29,386 bases of DNA from a bacterium (GCA_025057335.1 JANWXG010000005.1:1-29386); one strand, 5' to 3'. Positions 1-8,234 are shown, numbered from the stretch's first letter. The notes: generated by a model from the sequence alone, not told the origin. Numbers and translations are program-made.

Positions 1-779
1 TCGTAGTTGACCAGTTTGTCGAGGAAAACCAGCACTCTGTGCGGCACAGAGAGGTAGTTGATGCGCGTATCATCGGTTCTGTTGCCGCTGCGGATCGACC
101 AAAGGGTTTTGGGGTAGCGCGATCGCTCCAGGCGCAGGTAAGCGCTATAGTCCTGAGTGAGCAGCTCATAGAGGGCACGCAGCAGCGCCGCCTCTGGCGA
201 GCGCGCGTCGGGATAGTTGTGCAACTGCAGTTGCCTGGCGAGGGCGTGGGCGCGCACTACACTCAGGTTGCGCTGGATGATGCCCGCAAGCGCGGACTGG
301 TCTTGCACATGCATGAAGAGGAAGGTACTCGCTGCCTGCATCATGGCGGGGAGGGCGGCGACCACTGCCAGCCCGCACAGCGCACACACGCTGAGCCCTG
401 ACGCCAGCAGGGGGTAGAAGTTGATATCGCCCAACAGGAAGGGGATTTTGTCTTTGCGGGCATGGAGGATAGCGTCCTCGGGGCAAAGGGCGCCGCACAG
501 GCTGCACACGAAATTGCCCTTTCCCCTTCTGCCTGTCATGTGTAGCAGGGTTTGCAGAAAGAGGCGAATATCCTGCTCTCGGGTTTTGCTGCTGCCAGGG
601 TTGCTGAAAACGCTGTTGGGCAGGTAAGCGGAGTACAGGCGCGCAGTGCCTTCGGGGTCTGCACACAGCAGGTCGCTCAGCTGGGCGACCGCTGTAGAGA
701 GGTCATCGCCATCGTCGCTCATGCACCGGAGGCTGACTCGTCCATAGTCCACTATGGGGTGACCAGTAAACTGCACCAT
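1..779 (-). CDS. cas8: CRISPR-associated protein Cas8 (Cst1/CXXC-CXXC family, type I-B like), 3' end outside window
   Basis: The frame read down from the ATG at 777-779 stays open for 259 codons to the window edge, so the N-terminal half is present and the C-terminus is missing. The protein begins MVQFTGHPIVDYG, the opening typical of Cst1-type Cas8 proteins (TGxPxVD). It carries two CxxC pairs at residues 92-95 (CSLC) and 132-135 (CALC), with GDINFYPLL just before the second, which matches the CXXC-CXXC family. Known role of the family: large subunit of the type I Cascade surveillance complex, helping target and PAM recognition. An AGGAG ribosome site at 790-794 lies 10 nt before the ATG. 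A strong promoter lies at 889-917, so this is probably the first gene of a cas operon running off to the left. The other cas genes and any array are outside the window. The family call rests on motif recall, not alignment. Confidence 0.72.
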   Translation of the reverse strand, partial: MVQFTGHPIVDYGRVSLRCMSDDGDDLSTAVAQLSDLLCADPEGTARLYSAYLPNSVFSNPGSSKTREQDIRLFLQTLLHMTGRRGKGNFVCSLCGALCPEDAILHARKDKIPFLLGDINFYPLLASGLSVCALCGLAVVAALPAMMQAASTFLFMHVQDQSALAGIIQRNLSVVRAHALARQLQLHNYPDARSPEAALLRALYELLTQDYSAYLRLERSRYPKTLWSIRSGNRTDDTRINYLSVPHRVLVFLDKLVNY

Positions 780-888
780 CACAGCTTTTCTCCTTTCCAG
801 TATGGCGCCCGTCGTGGCTGCGACGCGACATAGCGAACGGACATCCCCTCGCGGAAAGGGGTAGCCTGCGGTAGCGCAGGGTGGCACT

Positions 889-917
889 GTTATAGCACCT
901 TGGCGTGCTTCTGTCAA
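889..917 (-). promoter_or_regulatory. Sigma-70 type promoter of the cas8 operon
   Basis: Read on the minus strand there is TTGACA (912-917), a 17-nt spacer, then TATAAC (889-894): a perfect -35 box, ideal spacing and a 5/6 match at -10. Transcription should start near 882, leaving a leader of about 100 nt. That leader contains a GC hairpin at 865-880 (CCTGCG/CGCAGG). It is one of the best promoter matches in the window. Confidence 0.65.
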
Positions 918-946
918 GACGTGGCGAGGTCGTTGTGGGATAAGGA

Positions 947-972
947 GAGGGCAGAGCGCTCTCTCTGCCCTC
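947..972 (-). terminator. Hairpin after argG, probable terminator
   Basis: A perfect 10-bp inverted repeat, GAGGGCAGAG (947-956) and CTCTGCCCTC (963-972), with a 6-nt loop, lies 28 nt past the argG stop. The T-run that follows on the minus strand is weak (TCCTTATCC), so termination efficiency is uncertain. It separates argG from the cas8 promoter. Confidence 0.5.
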
Positions 973-999
973 CCGTTGCGTTTGTCTGTCCTGCGGAGG

Positions 1000-2193
1000 C
1001 TACTCCATTCTGCTGCGCAGCGCATGGTACATCTGCGCCTGCAAGCCGAAAATCTTCACCATGCCCGTGCTCTCGCGCTGGTCGAAGGCAGTGGTGTCGA
1101 AGGAGGCGAGCTCCTCGGAGTAGAGCGCCCAAGGGCTGCTGCGCCCTACCACCTGCAAGCAGCCCTTGTACAGACGCAGCCATACCGCGCCCGTGACGCG
1201 CCGCTGGGTCTGCGCGATGAACGCCTCGAGGTCTTCCTTGAGCGGGTGGAACCACAACCCGTGATACGCCAGCTGCGCCCACTCGGCGTCCACTATCGCC
1301 TTGAAGCGCAGCTCCTCGCGCGTGAGCACCAGCGCTTCCAGCGCGCGGTGGGCGGTGAGGATGGTCACGGCGGCAGGGCATTCGTAGTTCTCACGCACCT
1401 TCAGCCCCAGCATGCGGTCTTCCATCATGTCGATGCGCCCGACGCCGTTCTCGCCCGCCACGCGGTTGAGCTTCGCAATCAGCTCAGCGGGGGAAAGCGG
1501 CTCACCGTCCACACGCACAGGCACGCCCTCCTCGAACTCCAGCTTCAGCTCGCGGGGCACGTCGGGCGCATCCAGCGGGTTGCGCGTCCAGCGGTAAATC
1601 TCCTCTGGCGGGGCATAGTCGGGTTCCTCTAGGCGACCGCCCTCCACAGAGCGCCCCCACAGGTTCTCGTCGATGCTCCAGATTTTATCCACGCTCTGGC
1701 TGATGGGCACGCCGCGCGAGCGGGCGTACTCGAACTCCCACGAGCGGGTAAGGTTGCGCTCACGGATGGGCGCGTGGATGGTTGCATCGGGCATGAGCGC
1801 GCGGATGGTGAACTCGATGCGGAACTGGTCGTTGCCCTTGCCCGTGCAGCCATGCGCAAACGCCGTCGCCCCCACCTGCTTCGCCACCTCGACCGCCTTG
1901 GCGGCAATCAGCGGACGGGCGATGGCGGTGCTGAGGGGATAGCCCTCGTAGTCTCCGTTGGCGCGTACCGCGGCGAAGCAGTACTCGCGCGCGAACTCTT
2001 CCTTCGCGGGCACGGTGTAGTGCTCCGTACCCAGTGCACGCGCCTTCTGCTCCGCCTCGCAGATGTCCTCCTCAGGCTGTCCGACATCGATGGTAACGGT
2101 CACCACGTGGTCGTAACCGTACTCCTCACGCATCAGCGGGATGCATACGGAGGTATCCAGTCCCCCCGAATAGACCAGAACCACTTTCTTCAT
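1000..2193 (-). CDS. argG: Argininosuccinate synthase
   Basis: Ligates citrulline and aspartate with ATP to give argininosuccinate, the next-to-last step of arginine synthesis, in the cytoplasm. The 397-residue length is normal for the family. The N-terminal ATP pyrophosphatase motif SGGLDTS is at residues 9-15, followed by conserved family segments such as HGCTGKGNDQFR and the IWSIDENLWGR region. The start is supported by AGAGGAG upstream and by a promoter at 2225-2254. It stands alone: cas8 lies downstream behind its own promoter, and the upstream neighbour is a divergent diguanylate cyclase. No argH or other arginine gene is in the window. No frameshift or missing motif was seen. Confidence 0.97.
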   Translation of the reverse strand: MKKVVLVYSGGLDTSVCIPLMREEYGYDHVVTVTIDVGQPEEDICEAEQKARALGTEHYTVPAKEEFAREYCFAAVRANGDYEGYPLSTAIARPLIAAKAVEVAKQVGATAFAHGCTGKGNDQFRIEFTIRALMPDATIHAPIRERNLTRSWEFEYARSRGVPISQSVDKIWSIDENLWGRSVEGGRLEEPDYAPPEEIYRWTRNPLDAPDVPRELKLEFEEGVPVRVDGEPLSPAELIAKLNRVAGENGVGRIDMMEDRMLGLKVRENYECPAAVTILTAHRALEALVLTREELRFKAIVDAEWAQLAYHGLWFHPLKEDLEAFIAQTQRRVTGAVWLRLYKGCLQVVGRSSPWALYSEELASFDTTAFDQRESTGMVKIFGLQAQMYHALRSRME

Positions 2194-2224
2194 CGCCAGT
2201 ACTCCTCTTTGGGATAACGGTTAG

Positions 2225-2254
2225 ATTATACGGGAAGGGGGGAGGGAGGCGCAA
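2225..2254 (-). promoter_or_regulatory. argG: Promoter of argG
   Basis: On the minus strand, TTGCGC (2249-2254), an 18-nt spacer and a perfect TATAAT (2225-2230) place transcription start near 2218, about 25 nt before the argG ATG. No arginine-repressor box could be recognised. Confidence 0.5.
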
Positions 2255-2300
2255 GAAGCGAGGGCTGTCGCTCGGCTGTTGCCGATCCGAATGCAGGGAA

Positions 2301-2320
2301 AGGCGTCTCCCCCGACGCCT
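2301..2320. repeat. Short hairpin between the divergent argG and cyclase promoters
   Basis: Perfect 7-bp inverted repeat AGGCGTC / GACGCCT with a 6-nt loop, midway between the two divergent promoters. It could be a protein-binding palindrome. No known motif is recognised. Confidence 0.35.
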
Positions 2321-2331
2321 CCTGTTAACGG

Positions 2332-2360
2332 TTGCACTTTTTCCGCATTCACCATATAAT
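2332..2360 (+). promoter_or_regulatory. Promoter of the diguanylate cyclase operon
   Basis: TTGCAC (2332-2337), a 17-nt spacer and a perfect TATAAT (2355-2360). Transcription should begin near 2367, after the ATG at 2361, which argues for the GTG start at 2430 for the downstream gene. Confidence 0.55.
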
Positions 2361-2429
2361 ATGCTCAAGAGCTCGTGGTGGGGTTTCTCATCAGTGCGCG
2401 GTCTCCGTTCCAGAGGAGGGGTAATTTGG

Positions 2430-4043
2430 GTGCTTGCTCTGGTCGGTCTACCGATTTGCTGGTGGCTGACTCCCGCGCCCGTACCTCCTCTCCTCGCTCT
2501 CCCTTTGCTGTTCCTGCTCACACTGTTGACGATGCTGTTCCCCGTAGGACGGTTAGGCACGCGCCCTGTGCGTTTGGGCAGCGCGGCGGTGCTGTACACT
2601 GCGCTACTGTATGGGGCGTGCGTGGCGTCACTGGTCAGCCTGCTTGCGGGCTGGACTGCCTCCCAGCTGAGACGACGTGGAAGGGGTGACGTACGGCTGT
2701 ATGCGCCCACGCTGGCGCTGTCCGTGATGTTGGGCGTGGGGCTCTATCACTACGCCCGACAGGCTGCTCCGGTCGCCCCCGCTAGCTGGGTGGACGGATT
2801 GCGCCTTCTGGGAACGGTGGCGACGTTTCTTGCTCTGCGCGTGTTGCTCCTGTGGTGGGGAGAGGGAGGCGGTTCTGCACAGCGAACGCAGATCGCGCGC
2901 GTGGAGGGTATGGTGGAAGCGGTGACCTTGCCCACTGTCCTGGCGGCGCTGTGGATGCAGCAGGAGTGGGGATGGCTCTCGGTATTGCCAGCCTGTGCGG
3001 CGGGCGCAGCAGCACTGGTGGCGGCACGCGCCCTGGTGCAGACACATCAGGCGTATCGGCAGATACGCGCCCTACAGACACTGCATCGCCGCCTTATCGC
3101 GCATCTGCATCCCGACCAGCTGATGCAAGACCTCGCCGACGAGATGCGTCGCCTAGTGGGTTTTGACCGCCTGAGCCTGTGGAGCTACGCCCGTCAGGAG
3201 GCGCACCTGCAAGTGGTAGGCGTATATCCCGCGCAGCATCGGGCGGACTTCCCTGCCTACCTGGAGGTAGAAGGTATCCTCAGCAAAGTAGTAGACCATC
3301 GAAAACCTCTGCTGCTTACAGAGGAGCTGTGGCAACGCCTGCAAGAGCAGCCACTGCCTTTCGTGGGACACCTGATGGTCGTGCCGCTGGCAGTATACGA
3401 GTACCCTTGGGGACTGTTAATACTGGAGCGAAGAACGCAACACGAGCCGTTCGTACAAGCGGAGTACGAGACCATCCGGGTGATTGTGGAACATCTGGCG
3501 ATTCTGCTGGAGAACCTGCGCCTGTATCGTCAGACGGCGGAGCTGGCGGTGCGCGACGGTCTGACGGGGCTGTTGAACCATCGTCGACTACAGGAGCGCC
3601 TGAAAGAGGAGCTTGCCCGCTCGTTGCGCTACTACCATCCGATGACTCTGCTCATGATTGATGTGGACTATTTCAAGCGCTACAACGATACTTACGGTCA
3701 CCAGCAGGGCGACGAGCTGTTGCGTCGGCTGGCGCAGGTACTTCAGCGCAACGTGCGCCAGAGCGACATCGTGGGCAGATGGGGGGGAGAAGAGTTCGCT
3801 ATCGTGCTTCCCGAGACCGACAAACGGTCGGCGACAGTACTGGCGCAACGGTTGTGTGAGGTGGTGGCGGCCACGCCGTTCCCTGGTCATCCTGGGCGCG
3901 CCCCTGTGCGCTGCACGATCAGCATCGGGGTAGCGAGCTACCCTGAGGACGCGCTCACCGTTTCCGACCTAGTGGCTGCTGCCGATGCTGCCCTCTATCG
4001 AGCCAAGCGCTACGGCAAAAACCGGGTGGTGGTCGCCTCGTGA
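2430..4043 (+). CDS. Membrane-anchored GAF-GGDEF diguanylate cyclase
   Basis: Makes cyclic di-GMP from two GTP. Numbering is from the GTG at 2430. Residues about 1-200 contain several hydrophobic segments (membrane anchor). A GAF-like sensor domain spans about 210-360. The GGDEF domain occupies the last 160 residues, with the entry motif DGLTGLLNHRR and an intact active site GGEEF (452-456). RQSD sits five residues before GGEEF, the position of the allosteric inhibitory site (RxxD), so product feedback is likely. The GTG is chosen because AGGAGGGG (2414-2421) sits 8 nt before it and the promoter predicts transcription start near 2367. An in-frame ATG at 2361 would add 23 residues but has no ribosome site. 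The last four bases overlap the next gene (GTGA), and two PilZ receptors follow in the same run. Confidence 0.92.
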   Translation: MLALVGLPICWWLTPAPVPPLLALPLLFLLTLLTMLFPVGRLGTRPVRLGSAAVLYTALLYGACVASLVSLLAGWTASQLRRRGRGDVRLYAPTLALSVMLGVGLYHYARQAAPVAPASWVDGLRLLGTVATFLALRVLLLWWGEGGGSAQRTQIARVEGMVEAVTLPTVLAALWMQQEWGWLSVLPACAAGAAALVAARALVQTHQAYRQIRALQTLHRRLIAHLHPDQLMQDLADEMRRLVGFDRLSLWSYARQEAHLQVVGVYPAQHRADFPAYLEVEGILSKVVDHRKPLLLTEELWQRLQEQPLPFVGHLMVVPLAVYEYPWGLLILERRTQHEPFVQAEYETIRVIVEHLAILLENLRLYRQTAELAVRDGLTGLLNHRRLQERLKEELARSLRYYHPMTLLMIDVDYFKRYNDTYGHQQGDELLRRLAQVLQRNVRQSDIVGRWGGEEFAIVLPETDKRSATVLAQRLCEVVAATPFPGHPGRAPVRCTISIGVASYPEDALTVSDLVAAADAALYRAKRYGKNRVVVAS

Positions 4044-4831
4044 GGGAGCCGCTCGCTGCGGTGGTGACTGCTGGGGGACGAGTCGCTCGAACACAATTCC
4101 CCGCTGCCGACCTTCCAGAGGGCATAGAGAGCGAGGGCGACCTGCTGCCCAAGGCGCTGTTGCAAGTTGACGGGCGTACCCTGCTGGAGAGGGTACTGGA
4201 GGCGGTGCGCGCTACCGGTCGGGCGGAGCGCATCGTGGTAGTGGGGGCTGCCTCGCTGCAACGCTGGTTGCGCTCTCCTGCCGAAACCCTCCTGCCCGAA
4301 CACGCTGAGGCGCACGAGAACCTGCTCGTGGGCTTGCAGGCGGTGGCGCACTACCCCAGAGCGCTCTACCTGACTTCCGACCTGCCGTTTGTCACTGCGG
4401 AGGCAATCTGCCGCTTCCTCGAAGCCTGTCCAGAGGAGGCGCAGCTCTGTTACGCCATTGCCCGACGTGAGGCGTTTGATGCCCGTTTCCCGAACTCCCC
4501 CAGCGTCTACGCCCGTATGAAGGACGGAGAATGGTTAGCGGGATGCGCTATGCTGATAGACCCCTCTGCTCTGCTGCAACGGGCGGAATGGGTGCGTCGA
4601 GTAGCCCAGCGGCGCAAGAGCCTCTGGCAGCTGGCGATGCTGGCGGGCTGGGGCGTTCTGTGGAGGTTCGCTACACGCCAGCTGACGGTGGCAGATGTGG
4701 AGCGCCGCGCGGAGCAGCTGCTGGGCATACATTGTCGCGCGGTGGAATGCGCTCCCGAGCTGGCTTACGATGTCGACACGCCGCAGGAGTACGAGTACGC
4801 GCGGAGGCTTGCCGATGGGGGAGCTGGCTAA
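4040..4831 (+). CDS. MobA-like NTP transferase domain protein
   Basis: The N-terminus (LAAVVTAGGR) and the following LPKALLQVDGRTLLERVLEAV are the sugar-nucleotide/MobA-type nucleotidyltransferase signature: a glycine-rich NTP loop and a conserved lysine. LYLTSDLPFVTAE is the usual metal-binding aspartate region. Total 263 residues. The C-terminal part (from about 170) has a hydrophobic helix and ends AYDVDTPQEYEYARR, as in MobA and IspD relatives. The substrate cannot be told from sequence. Start is GTG at 4040, overlapping the cyclase stop by four bases (GTGA), which implies translational coupling; the 3' end overlaps cdsA by 17 nt. Its place directly before a CDP-diacylglycerol synthase allows a role in activating a lipid head group, but that is inference. 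Confidence 0.75.
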   Translation: MREPLAAVVTAGGRVARTQFPAADLPEGIESEGDLLPKALLQVDGRTLLERVLEAVRATGRAERIVVVGAASLQRWLRSPAETLLPEHAEAHENLLVGLQAVAHYPRALYLTSDLPFVTAEAICRFLEACPEEAQLCYAIARREAFDARFPNSPSVYARMKDGEWLAGCAMLIDPSALLQRAEWVRRVAQRRKSLWQLAMLAGWGVLWRFATRQLTVADVERRAEQLLGIHCRAVECAPELAYDVDTPQEYEYARRLADGGAG

Positions 4832-5699
4832 GCGGGTGCTAACAGCGCTGGTGGGGATACCGCTGTTCCTGCTGGCGCTGGTGGGACCTCCCGCGAACGT
4901 TCTCGCGGAGGGCAGTACTTGGCTTGTGCTGGTGATGCTAGTTGCCCTGCTGGGCAGCGTGGAGATGAGCTCCGCGCTGGAGCGACGTGACCCCGCGCTA
5001 CGGGTGAACCGCCTGCTGATGGCGCTCTCCGTCTACCTGCCCTTCGAGGCGTGGCTGGGGGCACAGTCACAGGCGTCTCTACTGCCGACCGCCCGCCTGA
5101 CCGCTCTAGGCGCGGTGCTGGTCGCGCTGGGGTGGGAGGTATGGCAGGCGGAGCGGCGTCAGGTGCTCTCCGCATGGCGCAACCTAGGCACAGCAACGCT
5201 CATCGCTCTGTACCTTGGGCTGTTGCTCGGCGCGTGGGTGCATCTGCGTCTGCTGGACGCGGGCTGCGCTCGCGCTGACAGAGTGCTATCCGACGGAGTG
5301 CGGCTCGTACTGCTCGGTTGCCTGTCGGTGTGGGCATGCGATAGTGTGGCGTACCTCGCAGGCAGTCGGCTGGGGCGTAGAAGGGTGGCTCCCCTGCTTA
5401 GCCCACGCAAAAGCTGGGAGGGCGCTGGTGCGGGAGTGCTTGGGGGTATGGCGGCGGCTCTTCTCTGTGTGCCCTTGCTGGGGATACCGCCGCTGTCGGC
5501 GCTGGCGCTGGGGAGCGCGGCGGCATGTGCCGGGCAGGTCGGCGACCTGTTCGAGAGCGCCCTCAAGCGCGAGCTAGGGGTGAAGGACTTCGGCAGCCTG
5601 CTGCCCGGTCACGGCGGGGTGATGGACCGTCTGGACAGCCTCCTGTTCGCTTTACCTGTTGTTTATCTGTTGAGCCATTGGTTACCCATTTGCCCGTAG
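4815..5699 (+). CDS. cdsA: Phosphatidate cytidylyltransferase (CDP-diglyceride synthase)
   Basis: Integral membrane enzyme that turns phosphatidic acid and CTP into CDP-diacylglycerol, the precursor of bacterial phospholipids. The 294-residue protein is mostly hydrophobic helices. Near the C-terminus it has the family motifs SPRKSWEG, GDLFESALKRELGVKDFG, then LLPGHGGVMDRLDS, which fits the CdsA signature (K-R-x4-K-D ... H-G-G-x-x-D-R-x-D). Start is ATG 4815 with GGAGG at 4803-4807, 7 nt upstream; the frame is open further up but only inside the preceding gene. The usual partners (uppS, dxr, frr) are not adjacent; instead it is embedded among c-di-GMP genes. Confidence 0.95.
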   Translation: MGELAKRVLTALVGIPLFLLALVGPPANVLAEGSTWLVLVMLVALLGSVEMSSALERRDPALRVNRLLMALSVYLPFEAWLGAQSQASLLPTARLTALGAVLVALGWEVWQAERRQVLSAWRNLGTATLIALYLGLLLGAWVHLRLLDAGCARADRVLSDGVRLVLLGCLSVWACDSVAYLAGSRLGRRRVAPLLSPRKSWEGAGAGVLGGMAAALLCVPLLGIPPLSALALGSAAACAGQVGDLFESALKRELGVKDFGSLLPGHGGVMDRLDSLLFALPVVYLLSHWLPICP

Positions 5700-5770
5700 C
5701 TCTCACAGAGCGTGTCCATCCCCCCATATGGAACAGTGTCGACAAGGAGTGTTATAGGAGAAGATAACGC

Positions 5771-6673
5771 ATGTTCGTTGTGCTGACAGAGAGTGGTGTG
5801 ATGTATCAGCCGGGGACATGGTGGCAGCGCGCTCTGGTGGCAGACGGGCAGTCGTGGCTATGGGTAGGTACTCTGTTAATCGGTTTGACGCTGGTGGCGG
5901 TTCTCGCCTCACGCTACTTGTATTGCCTCTGGTGGTTGAACCGGCTCCGCCTGTTACGCGGTCAGGGGCTCATCTCCTCCTCCAGCCTACGCACGGGACA
6001 GTGCGCCTACCTGCAGTTGCTGGAGGGCACGGAGGAGCAACGTCTGCGCCGATGGCGAACGATGGTGCGACGGGTGCTGCCCGATGTCATTGAGGTAGAC
6101 TTGCCTATACAGAACGGAGAGAGCAACGATTTCGTAGCTGGCAGGCGTGTGACTCTGGCAGTGAACGACGTCGACAGCCTGTATGTGATGGATACCCAGA
6201 TACTCGCTGTTGGCGGAGAGGATATCCTGACCTTACAGCTACGTCGGCAGCCGCTGTTACATCATCTGCAACGGCGACAGTTCGCCCGTGTAGAGGTGCT
6301 TGCTCCCGCTACAGTGGAGATAGTAGGAGGCAAGAGCATTGGACGCTATGCTGGAGTGGTGCTAGACATCGGGGGCGGCGGGGTGTGTGTGCAGACCCCG
6401 GTGGCCCCCGTTGTAGGGAGCGCTATACGTCTGGAGGCGCCTATTCTGTCCAACGTGCTTCCCCAGCCCACTCGTCTCACTGTCGTTGGAATATCCGAAG
6501 ACCTTGTGGACGGACACGTGGAGTACCGCTTGCACTGCGCTTTTGCGGGGATGAACGCTGAGCAGCTGGAGCGCGTCGCGCGGTTTGTGCTGCAGAAACA
6601 GCGCGAGGTCCACATGGGTCGCAGGTGGCGCGCACCACAGGACGTGAGCTCTCCTACAACCCCTTCAGCCTAA
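5771..6673 (+). CDS. Membrane-anchored PilZ domain protein (YcgR-like c-di-GMP receptor)
   Basis: 300 residues. A single hydrophobic segment lies at about 30-55, then a YcgR-N-like beta domain (about 105-160), then a PilZ domain. The c-di-GMP binding residues are present: RRQFAR at 168-173 (RxxxR) and DIGGGGV at 199-205 (D/NxSxxG, with Gly in place of Ser). Known role of the family: bind c-di-GMP and change motility, secretion or polymer synthesis. It is reached 71 nt after cdsA, with AGGAGA just before the ATG. Reading the same signal as the cyclase at 2430 is a reasonable inference. The target is unknown; no flagellar or pilus gene is near. Confidence 0.85.
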   Translation: MFVVLTESGVMYQPGTWWQRALVADGQSWLWVGTLLIGLTLVAVLASRYLYCLWWLNRLRLLRGQGLISSSSLRTGQCAYLQLLEGTEEQRLRRWRTMVRRVLPDVIEVDLPIQNGESNDFVAGRRVTLAVNDVDSLYVMDTQILAVGGEDILTLQLRRQPLLHHLQRRQFARVEVLAPATVEIVGGKSIGRYAGVVLDIGGGGVCVQTPVAPVVGSAIRLEAPILSNVLPQPTRLTVVGISEDLVDGHVEYRLHCAFAGMNAEQLERVARFVLQKQREVHMGRRWRAPQDVSSPTTPSA

Positions 6674-6771
6674 GCTCCGTTCCTCCGAGAGCCGATAATG
6701 TAGTGATAAGGCAAGTGGAGAGCCAGTGCTCTGCCCCCTGTCGCTAAGAGAATGCTTCCCTCAGGCCTCGC

Positions 6772-7464
6772 ATGATGGGGGGCGTACCGAGCACGCAGCG
6801 CTTTCAACGTAACGGAGGGAGCGATAGTCCTGTGTTCCGAGCAGGCGACCCGGTAGAGGTTCACTTTAAAGTCGGCAATGCTCCAGTGACCTTGCGGGGC
6901 AAGCTGGCGCAGATAGCCCGTCCTCTACTGGGTATTCAGCTAAGTGATACTCTGGCGTGTAACGGCTCCCTAGTACCGGGCGCAGCGGTAGTCGTCGCCA
7001 TCAGCGGCGGCACGGGGATATACACTGCTCCAGCCGTTGTCCAGCGGTGCAATCTCGAGGCTCGGCAGCTGGTAGTCGCCACGCAAGGCTCCTTCTGCTA
7101 CCAGCAACGCCGCCAGCACGAACGCTACCGGTGCGATATGCAGGTGCGCCTGCGCCCAGTAGGCGACACCGAGTGGACCGCAGGCATCTGCCGCGACATC
7201 TCGGCAGGAGGCGCTCGCATCTACCTGCCGCAGGAGCTTGTTCTGCGCTCTAACACGCTGGAGCTGGTCTTCCTCTCACCAGACAACCAGCAGGCAGTGC
7301 GCGCTATCGCAGAGGTCGTTCGTACGAGTAAGCTCCTAGACGAGAGCGGATGGGAGCTAGGCGTACGCTTTACCGAAATGAACCGCATGGAGAAAATCCA
7401 CTTCGCGCGCCTGTTGCAGCACTGGGCAGCACAACACGAACGCGAACCTGTACAGCCCGACTAG
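6772..7464 (+). CDS. Soluble PilZ domain protein (YcgR-like c-di-GMP receptor)
   Basis: 230 residues, no membrane segment. An N-terminal YcgR-like domain (about 22-105) is followed by PilZ, with RRQHER at 113-118 and DISAGG at 142-147, both c-di-GMP contact motifs in full form. It is the second PilZ protein in a row and differs from the first by lacking the membrane anchor. The ATG at 6772 has no clear ribosome site. An in-frame GTG at 6832 has GGAGGGAG about 10 nt upstream and falls just where the conserved domain begins, so the true start may be there (210 residues). The stop shares the tetranucleotide CTAG with the convergent gene. Confidence 0.85.
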   Translation: MMGGVPSTQRFQRNGGSDSPVFRAGDPVEVHFKVGNAPVTLRGKLAQIARPLLGIQLSDTLACNGSLVPGAAVVVAISGGTGIYTAPAVVQRCNLEARQLVVATQGSFCYQQRRQHERYRCDMQVRLRPVGDTEWTAGICRDISAGGARIYLPQELVLRSNTLELVFLSPDNQQAVRAIAEVVRTSKLLDESGWELGVRFTEMNRMEKIHFARLLQHWAAQHEREPVQPD

Positions 7465-8234
7465 CTCCGCATGAGCTCTGCCAGCTGCTCCACCAACACC
7501 TGTCCTTCAATCATGATCATCCCGTCGCCGATGGCTACCCGCTCGACGCGCACGGGCGCACGCATCCCAGACAGGTCAATCAATGGGCGGTTCAAGAATA
7601 GGTCGGATAGCAGCTCGCGCACCCTCTCTGGCACCGTTACCCCTACTACCTTCACCTCCGACGCCTCGAACCAGACCTGCGTGTGCTCCCGCAGGCGAAT
7701 TTGACCACCCAGCTCACCCGACAGCTTCACGCCGAGCCGGGTATGCACGTCAATGAACAGGCGAATCTCCCCTGCGCGACTGCGCACGCGCAGGTTGTCT
7801 AGACGGGATACTACCAGGCTCCAAGGGGAACGAATGGGGGGCAGGAGGCTACGCAGGTAAGACGCCAGCGCCTCGTCGCTCAGCGTCGCGTGGAAGACGC
7901 CACGTTTCGCTTGTAGGGGAGCATCCTGTCGGTATGCTATCTCCTCCAACTCGACCACCAGCTCGCGCAAGACTAAGCCGGGCTGTATCTCTACCTCTTC
8001 ACCTACAATGCGCGCCGCCTTGACCCTTCCCTGAAACATCCGTTCGTGCCTCCCCAGAAGATACACGCGATACCGTTTGGCTGGACCGATGAGGCGCGGC
8101 AGTTGCCCTTCCACTCGCTTTTCCGCCAGCCGCCGGGGATTGACGCCACACCCCGCCGCAACCATCGCCAGAAGGATGACGAATAGCACCCAAACTGTCC
8201 ATCCTCTCATCAGGACACTACCGACGCCTCCCAC
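7461..8234 (-). CDS. DUF2993 (LmeA-like) lipoprotein
   Basis: 257 residues from GTG 8234, or 249 from ATG 8210. The latter begins with a short basic head, a hydrophobic stretch and VAAGC, a lipobox-like site, so it is probably an exported lipoprotein. The body (LPRLIGPAKRYRVYLLGR ... GVTVPERVRELLSDLFLNRPLIDLSG) has the layout of DUF2993/LmeA proteins, which resemble lipid-binding tubular folds. In actinobacteria LmeA acts on phospholipid or lipomannan metabolism; here the role is unknown. It is convergent with the PilZ gene and ends on the same CTAG. Its own promoter was not identified. Confidence 0.75.
   Translation of the reverse strand: MGGVGSVLMRGWTVWVLFVILLAMVAAGCGVNPRRLAEKRVEGQLPRLIGPAKRYRVYLLGRHERMFQGRVKAARIVGEEVEIQPGLVLRELVVELEEIAYRQDAPLQAKRGVFHATLSDEALASYLRSLLPPIRSPWSLVVSRLDNLRVRSRAGEIRLFIDVHTRLGVKLSGELGGQIRLREHTQVWFEASEVKVVGVTVPERVRELLSDLFLNRPLIDLSGMRAPVRVERVAIGDGMIMIEGQVLVEQLAELMRS

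Noticed and set aside
166..666. A 166-residue open frame on the minus strand
   Set aside because: It lies in another frame of the cas8 gene. It is Arg/Pro/Gln-rich without motifs, whereas the neighbouring frame is open to the edge and shows Cas8 signatures.
947..972. Operator or CRISPR leader element upstream of cas8
   Set aside because: Its position right after the argG stop and the perfect stem fit a terminator better; the cas8 promoter is complete without it.
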